Shown in pieces: positions 48,411 through 64,000 of a DNA stretch of 64,000 nt (the first letter of the stretch is position 1; the number at the start of each line of letters is the position of its first letter). This stretch comes from Rotaria sp. Silwood1. Lineage: Eukaryota; Rotifera; Eurotatoria; Philodinida; Philodinidae. Made by a program: the position numbers and the translations under genes. The notes below the pieces were generated by a model. It was not told where the DNA came from. It did no database searches and saw only the letters and a program-made list of their open reading frames with translations. The stretch is from positions 333,498-397,497 of the forward strand of contig CAJNOP010000040.1 of the NCBI GenBank assembly GCA_905250075.1. The letters run 5' to 3'.

Positions 48411-51400
48411 ATGAATAAAATTTCATTACAAACTACTAACAAATATGATAATATATCAGGTTCAAATCCATCATTAATTACAGCTGGACTTCCTTCAGGT
48501 TCAATAATGACAACACATTTAATTCAACCATCATCAAGCGTAAAACAAAATCATCATTTAAATCAAAATCGAGCAACTGATACACAACCTATCATTACAT
48601 TAGATTCTCAACAAAATGATCATAGTCAATATACAATTGTTTCAAATCAAACTATATCCGATACATATTTAAATCTTTCACGTAAAGATATTAATGATGT
48701 TATGATTGCATTACATACTCTAGCTAAATGTATACGATATGATATTGATAATAAAAATCAACAATATATTATTCCGATGGATGATAATGAAAGTCATCAA
48801 TTAACAATGCTTTATTCTAAAAGTACAAATCATACTTTAAAAAGTTCTACACCACCAAATAGTTCTTCTCATCATTATTGTAATCGTCGACATTCAATAC
48901 GAAATAAACGACATTCATTATCATCAGATCATTGTCATCATCATCATCATGTAATATACATCAGAAGATCCTTTCTAGATAAATGAAGCAAAAGATTTTT
49001 CTCTGAAAATTTATTCTTTAAAATAATTCTTGTTTTTTTATTGATTTTTCGAGTATTTATGTCTATTATGATATCTAAGTTCAGTACGAGAAATATTTAA
49101 CTTTTATCGTCATATTGACGTATCAGTTTCGATTAAGAAGCAGTGAAAAGAAAAGAATAGTTTATTCAAAAATGTGTATCTCTATTAAAAACTTATCGAA
49201 GGTTCATTTCAGTGCTCTTTTTCGGCACGCTCTGAAAATATTCTTCAGATGACGCAGTATATATTCGCATTGGTTATAGGAGAAGAGATTTTTCTAAAAT
49301 GGGAACACATTCGGTATGACTCAATTGTGTATTAATCGAAAGTCCACCTCGTCTTTTCACAAAAAGATCTATAAGTATTTCTCGAAACAGAGACAAAAAA
49401 AGCACTGAAAGTATATTCAACTACTGTTTGTTAATAAAGTGTTTTTTTCCAAGGGGGAAAGTGCAGGCACCCAGCACCCAGCACCCAGCACCTAGCACCC
49501 AGCACCCAGCACCTGCTCAGTACGTATACCGCATTCCACAGTGAGCATCTACGGTACCTACGGCACTTTCAGCATCTTCAACAACTATTCTATTGTCTTA
49601 AGTACTTAAGATAATGAAACAATGTTTGCAGGTGCTGAAGGTGCCGTAGGTGCTCATAGTGAAATGCAGTATAGGTGCTGCACAGGTGCTGTAGGTGCTG
49701 GCAGGTGCTGTAGGTGCTGTAGGTGCTGGTAGGTGCTGGTAGGTGCCGGTAGGTACTGGTAGGTACTGGTAGGTGCTGGTAGGTACTGGTAGGTGCTGGT
49801 AGGTGCTGGTAGGTGCTGTAGGTGCTGAGCAGGTGCTGGGTGCTAGGCGTCTGCACTTACCCCCTTGGTTTTTTCTCAGACACTCGTACTCATTTAAATT
49901 AGTTTGGGACTAATAACAAATAAGTTTGACCAAAAACAATTTCCTTCCCTTTTTTTTCAGTTATTTAATTATTGCGAAGGTTAAATGTTGCTAGTGACAA
50001 AAAATTCGATACTCCTTCTAGAGCGTATTTCACAAAAGAATGTTATTGGGCATTGTGCCAAGATGTTAGGACATTTTGACTGTATTGTTCTAAAAATACT
50101 CTTCTATACCATTAACTGTCTGTGTTTTTGTCATTCTACGCGTCAGAGATAAGTACAGCAAACTTGTTTACTAACAATATATAGGACAAAAATGTATTGA
50201 AACTAAGATTTTGTTGGTGAGACTACCAAATTATATGACATTATATTAAGAGACTTAATCGACGATTTTTCCCCGGCTTGTAACATATGAATGACGAGAC
50301 ACAATAGAAGTTTCTTCGAGTCTTCTAATGTGTTGAAGGTTTACAAAATACGATTATTTTATTTAGACCAAACATCATCGAAATTTAGTTGATGATTTTC
50401 AATATGATTTACATGATATGAAACGTAAAGAAGATCGTCGAATTTTACATCAATTACAATATCATAAAAAATATTTCAATCATCATAATCCATCAAGTTA
50501 TCCTTCATATAGTTCAAATGCTATATTATATACATCGACATGTCGATCAAATAAACGACCAAGACAAATCTATCACTGTTCACAACAAAATCAATCAACA
50601 AAAAAAATACCTTCAAAAAATCTATATCAACAATCAATTAAAAATAAATTATCATCATCAATACCTTTATCTCCTTATATTCTTGATAATTTTATTTATA
50701 TTGATCAAGAAGAACCTATTTCAAATATACAAATATTACCACAACAAGCTCATACATTTGAATTACTTCAAAATAATCATATACATAATATTATGTCAAT
50801 GGATTCTCTAACAACAAAAGATATATTTATTCCTTCATTAACACCATGTTATTTACAAAAATTAAATCATAATCAAACATCTGGTATGGGTGATCAATTA
50901 AATATAAATAAAATTGATGTTGCTACACAATGGAGTTTACAAATATTATCATCATCAAAATGTAATACAATAGATAAATCGAAATCTGAATTATTATCAA
51001 AGAGTCATGATGAACAAGAAAATTCTAAATTGCATATAACACGAACAAATTCAAATGTTCTAACTGAATTAAGTCAATCAATAACAACAATTGATACGAA
51101 TAATTCAACAAATAAAATACCATCTTTAATGAAAACACAATCATTTGTAAATAATTCATTATTAATAAATGATCGTATGTAATAGAATTCCTATGAACAA
51201 ATCATGAAAATACAAAAAATCTTATTTCTAGCATGTAATAACAAAACAGATAATAATATAAATGAAATATATTTAGAAAAATCATCTTTACCTATGAATG
51301 ATGAATATGAATTAACAAAAAGTGAAACAGAACGATTTTTAACAAAACTTAATATTCCAACATGTAAATGTTCAACAACAAAATTACAAACTATAAATAC

Positions 51401-53048
51401 AAATATAAAACATTCATCTATAGATGATAATATTACATGTATTTCAATTGATAATGATTCATTAATTGGTTCAGCTTCCTCTTCAATATCAAATAAGAAA
51501 AAAACAAAGCAAACATCAATAAAATGTATCGTTATTTTGGGTTACATGAATTTCGGCCCAAGAATTTTTCGTCCCAAACTTTTCGGCCCGGTCCAAAATT
51601 CCGGTGATTTTTCGGTCCAGACCGAAAGTCTGATAGGAATCTTGGTCCAGTTCTTAAATAAATTTAATTAATTAATTATTAATTAGTGAACTTCATAGTG
51701 CTGAGCACCATGACTTTTCAAAAAATCATTCTGCTGAGCAGTATGGCATAGTGCTGAACAATATGAAATGGTGCTGAGCAGTATGAATATTAAATAAATT
51801 ATCTTGCTAACCAGTACGAATATTCAGTAAATCGTCTTGCTAAGCAGTATGGCATAGTGCTGAGCAGAATGATTTTTTGAAAAGTCATGGTGCTCAGCAC
51901 TATGAAGTTTACTAATTAATAATTAATTAATTAAATTAAATTAAGAACTGGACCGAGATTTCTTTCGGATTTTCGGTCCGGACCGAAATATCACCGGAAT
52001 TTTGGACCGGGCCGAAAGTTTGGGACGAAAAATTCTTGGGCCGAAATTCCGGACTCCCGTTATTTTTATTGAAAATTTTATGAGAAAATATTTTTTATAA
52101 TTAATTTACTAGTTAGAATTTTATATTAATTATAATAAGAGTAGAACACAAGATCTATGATTAGATGTTTATGTTACATTCTTAGGATAATTTTACTAAG
52201 ATATTAGTCTAGAATAATGTATTTAGATTTAAAATGTTGTTCAGAGATAGGTTTCAAAACCAACATCAATCTTATATGATATAACCACTCGAAGATTTAC
52301 TAAATTCGTCCATTGATGATTGTATTAATTGTAAAGTCATTGCTATCTCTCTGTTTATTAATAAGAATTTGAATCCGACATCAATATATACCATTCTTTG
52401 AAACAGGAAACCCGCCGTCTGTCATAGTAGAAGCTTCAGGGCTTCTATTATCTCCAGATAATTTCAGTCTGTCGAGCAAAGCTTCTCAGGTATTATTAAA
52501 TTAGTCTTGCTTAGGCGTCGTTTGTATATAAAAAATGTTTCTTCATAAATCAAATATATTCATGATTAAAAATAATCTTTAGAAATCATTTTGATTTTTT
52601 TGTCCATAATTGAAATAGTCATACTCGTTTTAGTTAAAACTCAGATCGAAATATATAATCAAAATAACTTTTTATAGAAAAAAAAAACAAACCTATTGTT
52701 ATTCATAGTTTTTGAAAATTTTCTAGTCTCATTAAGATCTATTTTCATGGATGATTTGAGTTCTTAATGTATATGAATTATGTTTGCGATTATTATTTAT
52801 TTCTAGTTGTGTCTAAACGACCTCGTCATCATACATCAAAATCATCTAAAAATAATCAAAGAATAAAACGATCACGTACTTATCGTCGCTCTCAATCGAA
52901 TAATCAATCGATTACAATAATTCAATCATCTAAATTGACAAGTCCAAAAGAAGTTTCTTTTACTGATTTTTTCGATATTGATACAACATTTTTCGATGCA
53001 TACGATCGATTATTTTCTGATACAACAACATCAGAAAAGTATATCTAA
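48411..53048 (+). CDS. Unrecognised His/Asn/Gln/Ser-rich protein
   Basis: Four exons with agreeing phases (48411-48950, 50367-51174, 51232-51525, 52807-53048) encode 627 aa. I do not recognise the family. The product is low complexity and probably disordered, rich in Asn, Gln, Ser and His, with a His tract at the end of exon 1 (HCHHHHH), basic patches (RSNKRPRQIYH, KRPRHHTSK, RSRTYRRSQ) that could be nuclear localisation signals, and a conserved-looking acidic/aromatic C terminus (FTDFFDIDTTFFDAYDRLF). One short helical segment (LSRKDINDVMIALHTLAKCI) in exon 1 may be folded. The composition suggests a transcriptional or RNA-binding regulator, but this is only a guess. Introns 1 (1,416 nt) and 3 (1,281 nt) each contain a foldback element, while intron 2 is 57 nt, typical of the genome. 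Confidence 0.65.
49450..49867. mobile_element. CAAGGGGG foldback element with minisatellite arms
   Basis: Ends are CAAGGGGGAAAGTGCAG and CTGCACTTACCCCCTTG, inverted with one mismatch. Flanking 8-mers TTTTTTTC (49442-49449) and GTTTTTTC (49868-49875) match 7 of 8. The interior folds around a CTTAAGTACTTAAG centre near 49603. The arms hold tandem arrays: AGCACCC heptamers on the left (49470-49512) and AGGTGCTGGT decamers on the right (49690-49835), orientated as complements. The element lies in intron 1 of the unrecognised gene. No protein is encoded. Confidence 0.85.
49680..49845 (+). repeat. AGGTGCTGGT minisatellite
   Basis: A roughly 10-base unit AGGTGCTGGT is repeated about 15 times with variants (AGGTACTGGT, AGGTGCTGT, AGGTGCCGGT). 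It is part of the right arm of the foldback element around it. Confidence 0.9.
51539..52058. mobile_element. 520-bp foldback element with perfect 8-bp target duplication
   Basis: The two arms are near-perfect inverted copies over about 220 bases: AATTTCGGCCCAAGAATTTT, TCGTCCCAAACTTTTCGG, CCGGTCCAAAATTCCGGTGA and GTGCTGAGCACCATGACTTT near 51695 all recur as complements near 51885-52050. The direct repeat GTTATTTT at 51531-51538 and 52059-52066 is an exact 8-bp target duplication. The centre contains GTGCTGAGCAGTATG-type repeats. It lies in intron 3 of the unrecognised gene and encodes nothing recognisable. Confidence 0.88.
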
Positions 53049-53795
53049 TTAATAAAAAAGAAGAAAAGTTCTTTTTTTAATCATATTTCTTTTTTTTTTC
53101 TTTTGATAGATCTTTATAATTGAAATACATACATCGACTAGTGTCATCTATACATGTAATTTAATTATAAAAAAAATATTTTCTTTGAATCATTTTTTAT
53201 TATACGATTTTTTCTTTCAATAAAATTTAAAAAATTTTGTAAAATAATTATCATTTTTATAGTTGTTTATTATATTTATATATATATCTAAATACCTGTG
53301 TTTGTCATTCGAGAGGTACAGATTCGTTTACTCAAGATGGCCGATACCTGTACAATAAGCATGTATGCATGAATTGATCGTTGACGAGCAAGATACATCA
53401 TAAATCAAGATAAACAGGAGAAAATAAACAATATATGTTTTTTTATTTCTATTTTGACTATTTCTTTTCATTTGACATTCATGATTCAGGCCAAATTATC
53501 AATAAGTATTTATCAATCAGAAAAATATATTTATTTATAGTTAATATATTTAGTATAGTAGACATTTAAATTCTTCTTCTTTTTTAACTTTAGATTATGA
53601 GATTTTTTCTCAAATGGGATAACAATATATCGATTAGGCACAAATTCCCATTGATATTGAATATCCATGACTTGGTGAACAGTGCATATCAATCAACTCT
53701 CTAGTAAAAAAGAAAACGAAGAAGAAAAAAAAGAAATATACTCGTTGCAATAGTAGAAGTTATTATAACAAGGATAGTACATATTGGATAAGAAT
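53049..53795. other. Intergenic, promoter side of MARK gene
   Basis: AT-rich. No coding exon or element is seen. Confidence 0.55.
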
Positions 53796-61290
<7,495 letters not shown>

Positions 61291-62773
61291 ATTTATTTCT
61301 TTTCTTTTTTTTTTTTGCTCTGTTCTTTATGTATGTTTGTTCATTGTCCTAGCCTCTTTTTCTTTTTGTTTTTTAGTGATTGTATCTCGCATGAGTCTGT
61401 CTATCTTTTTGGTTTTTTTTTTTTTTCGTTTCCCATAAATGAATCAAATAACTAAACACACATGACATGTGTGTTTGTACGTGTTGTGGATGTAAGTCAC
61501 AAACTAGGATCTCTCTATCTCTCGATTTCTTTTTGGTTCTTTCTCTGCTGTGCTGTTGCTCATGCCTGAAAGGCATTTATTTTCTTTTTTTCTTTTATAT
61601 AAGTGAGTACGTACGAAATTCATCCATGAGAATCGGCTCTTATAAATAATTTTTTTTCTCTTCTATTCTTTGTGCACACATGTAGATCATAGACTATAAT
61701 GAAATTTTTTTTTCGGTTTTTTTTTTTCTTCTTTCGGAAATACGCATTGAACAAGAGATCGTCGTTGCTTTTTGCACACACACACATATATATACATATA
61801 TATAAATCAATTAGATATTTCATTGAGATTATTTGTTCGTAATTTATTCTTGACTTAACACGACTTCTATAGCCTGAAAAAATAACAGTGTGTGTGTGTT
61901 CGGTTTTGTATATCATGTGTGTTTTCATTAACTAAAGTGAAAAGAAATTTTTTTTTTCTCTCTGTTTGTTTGTCTATGTCTTTGTTGTTTGTTTTCTGGT
62001 CTTTTTTTCTCGCTCTCTCTCTCTCTTGCACATTCTATACTCATTTTGTCTGTTTGTCTTTTTTTTGTGGCTGCGCGATATTTCTTCTTATACTACAAAT
62101 TATACATCATAATTTTACCATCACATTCATGCACACATAAAGCACATGTAATTTTGTAATTTTTGTCGTGCATGTATTGATTTTTTTTGTTCTATTTCTC
62201 TGATATTCTGGCTTTCCCTGCGCCTCCCTCTCATTCTTTTCTTGCGAAAGTATGTTCGATTTCACAGTGTGTTCTTTTGGTGTAATCGTTCATATCTTGC
62301 TATATAATCTATTTCACTCTTTTTTTTGCTGTGTGCGAGAGCGCTGTCTGGAAAGAATATACATACATAACATATTGCATTCAAATGAATGTATAACAAA
62401 AATGATTTCAAATATGAAGTGCTGCCTGGTGACAGATCCAGTAGTCCAATATCTTCCTTACAACTAATACTGAAGATATTCAATCCAATTCTCTATAGTA
62501 AATGTTTGATAGAAAGTTTCATCTTTTCAAAATCCACTTTTGCCGTATCTTTTTATATTCATCAAAACATATTGAATTGAATTCCTTGGTTATTACTTTC
62601 GTCAAACTTGTAATAACTGGTTATGCATAGAGTCCATCTTTAAGATGACTGAACAACTAAAAGTATGAAAGAGCAAAGTCAGACGAGAGTGATGAATGAG
62701 CCATAACTTTGTGTTTCGCTTCTTAAAGATAACTGATAACAATATCGTTCACATATGACCTTGCATTGTAATG
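61291..62773. other. MARK 3' flank, pyrimidine-rich low-complexity DNA
   Basis: T/C-rich sequence with TTTCTTT, CTCTCT (about 62009-62024) and CA/AT dinucleotide runs (61776-61805). The many open frames here arise from low complexity and show no family motif. It probably includes a long MARK 3'UTR. Confidence 0.5.
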
Positions 62774-63079
62774 CTAGAATTTAATAACATTTGTTTCTGA
62801 TAATGGTCGTTTCTTTAATAACTTTTTAACGAAAGGTTTCAAACATTCATCACGATAATAGATAGCATCAATAAATATTCCAGAAGGAATTTGATGAATA
62901 AGTAAAAGTTCAGTGATCATAAAGAAGATAATAAAGATGGTATTTTTTTCAGACAATTGTCTTTTGAAGATGATGTGAGAGCTTTCCCCTTTTGTTACCC
63001 ACGAGTTTGATTTAATCTTTGCAATTGTAGACTCAAGTTTCATTATTAGTGATAACATCACACCACTGCCAAGCACCAC
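62774..63079 (-). CDS. Possible PIGX/PBN1-like fragment
   Basis: A 101-codon reverse frame contains ITELLLIHQIPSGIFIDAIYYRDE preceded by HIIFKRQLSE. The spacing and wording resemble the ER-luminal core of PIG-X, the stabilising subunit of GPI mannosyltransferase I, which has a short basic block followed by a LLxxxIPxGxxxDPYE-like motif. The rest of that protein (the conserved C-terminal strands and TM helix) is not found downstream, so this would be a fragment or single exon. The resemblance is by eye, and a chance match in AT-rich DNA is quite possible. Confidence 0.3.
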   Translation of the reverse strand: MVLGSGVMLSLIMKLESTIAKIKSNSWVTKGESSHIIFKRQLSEKNTIFIIFFMITELLLIHQIPSGIFIDAIYYRDECLKPFVKKLLKKRPLSETNVIKF

Positions 63080-63614
63080 TTTAAAACTTCTCTAAATTTT
63101 ACGCAGATATGTTCACATGTTGTTGTTCTTGTGTCAATAGATGGAGTATCCATCTTGATGAGTTTATTGTTAAGCATAGACGTTGTATCAATATATAATC
63201 CACACGACTACAGGACATTTTCTAGATGTTTGCAATAAGATCAATACTAATGCATGGGTCGTCACTAAATAGACTTTGAGCAGTGTCGGCATTTTTGCTA
63301 ACTAACTGTAGTTATAGAGCGAAGATGGCGAGAATCATTTTTGGTCGATTCTTGCTCAGCCAAAAGATCATGAACATAGCAGACAACTATAAGATATGAT
63401 ACATACTCTGAACCATAAGCAGTATTCAATTAGTCATGGATTTTTCAGACAGAAGACCATCCTAATACAGAATTCTTGCGCTTAATTAGTTGAACTTTTC
63501 ATATACACTAACAAAATAACAAGAACAGGTGTATGTCACAACGTAGTCAGTATGGTATAAGGTGAATCATCCGAGATAAACAGCCATTAATGATTTATCT
63601 ATGGTCATTTCATG
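63080..63614. other. Intergenic, nothing recognised
   Basis: No coding exon, RNA gene or repeat structure is seen. Confidence 0.55.
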
Positions 63615-63768
63615 CAAGGGGGAAACGGCGGAGTTTTGGACTTGAAGTTACTTTAAGCTACTTGTTCCTACTTTGGACTACTTGGGTGGTACTTTGAGCT
63701 ACTTCAAGTAGTCTACTTTGACGTAGTTTGGCGTACTTTTCTACTTCAAGTCCGCCGTTTCCCTCTTG
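63615..63768. mobile_element. CAAGGGGG foldback element with CTACTT array
   Basis: Ends CAAGGGGGAAACGGCGGA and TCCGCCGTTTCCCTCTTG are inverted repeats with one mismatch. Inside them, GGACTTGAAG at the left is mirrored loosely by CTACTTCAAG at the right. The flanks ATTTCATG (63607-63614) and ATTTCATG (63769-63776) are an exact 8-bp target duplication. The 154-bp element is filled by loosely repeated CTACTT/TACTTTG units. It shares its terminal CAAGGGGGAAA with the element at 49450. Confidence 0.88.
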
Positions 63769-63776
63769 ATTTCATG

Positions 63777-64000
63777 ACTAGTGCACAATAGGCAACAGCG
63801 GAAACATTAGATGAAAAAAAAAATATATATAATCTGAAAGTAGGACTTCTGCTCCATCGACTTATAACAAAAGTTTTTGTTCTGCAAAAAAGGGAAATTA
63901 TTCTTTTTTTCAAAAAGACGCCTTCACTAAAACTAGCCGCTTCTTTTTTCCACTACTACGATACCGACGGAACTTTCAGAGAATATCCTTCTGTGGCTGA
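63777..64000. other. Right edge of window, nothing recognised
   Basis: No coding or repeat signal is seen in the last 224 bases. Confidence 0.5.

Noticed and set aside
49590-49856. 88-codon Thr/Ser/Tyr/His repeat protein on the minus strand
   Set aside because: It is simply the translation of the AGGTGCTGGT minisatellite inside a transposable element.
51526-51671. Continuation of the 51204-51671 frame beyond 51525
   Set aside because: It reads into the foldback element. A phase-matching donor at 51526 joined to 52807 gives the likelier protein.
61467-62580. Multiple small frames after the MARK gene
   Set aside because: Cys/Phe/Leu-rich translations of pyrimidine tracts, present in several frames and both strands.

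Overview
The window looks like nuclear DNA of a small metazoan, most likely a bdelloid rotifer (Adineta/Rotaria type). It is very AT-rich. Genes carry many short GT-AG introns (about 50-70 nt, typically GTAAG...TTTAG) plus a few introns over 1 kb filled with repeats. The proteins are clearly animal (SCLT1, MARK/PAR-1, furin/PC5, PYROXD1, sideroflexin, JMJD6, DNMT2), and there are short palindromic transposable elements. Several loci resemble families that are mainly bacterial (DUF2807, NCS2 permease, FkbM methyltransferase), which fits the bdelloid habit of acquiring foreign genes. The species assignment is an inference.

Layout. 1-453: three copies of a 173-bp tandem repeat. 492-1640 (-): a broken histidine acid phosphatase. 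1641-4270: gene-free AT-rich DNA. 4305-12585 (+): a tight head-to-tail run of DNMT2, JMJD6, sideroflexin and PYROXD1. The first two are only 63 bp apart, with a polypyrimidine-AG just before the second ATG, so this could be a trans-spliced operon. 13022-13828 (+): a secreted DUF2807 protein. 14255-15286 (+): an intronless orphan GPCR. 15287-20308: gene-free apart from a palindromic TA-flanked MITE. 20309-30565 (+): a large furin/PC5-like proprotein convertase with what appear to be two alternative 3' ends, one soluble and one membrane-anchored. 30922-31329: another foldback element. 31578-36872 (-): SCLT1-like distal-appendage coiled-coil protein. 39062-41595 (+): NCS2 permease. 42435-43478 (-): membrane-anchored FkbM methyltransferase. 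44710-47335 (-): a protein with two D8C (GP2/uromodulin/OIT3-type) domains, one of them split by a hAT-like insertion that itself carries a second hAT-like insertion. 48411-53048 (+): an unrecognised His/Asn/Gln-rich gene whose long introns hold two more foldback elements. 53796-61290 (+): MARK/PAR-1 kinase. 61291-64000: mostly low complexity, with a possible PIGX-like fragment and a perfect example of a small foldback element.

The most novel material is the set of inverted-repeat elements. Two of them (49450-49867 and 63615-63768) share the terminus CAAGGGGGAAA and 8-bp target duplications, but their interiors consist of unrelated minisatellite-like arrays. A third (51539-52058) has a perfect 8-bp duplication. 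A hAT-within-hAT insertion can be dated relative to a protein-coding exon, because removing it restores the D8C reading frame exactly.
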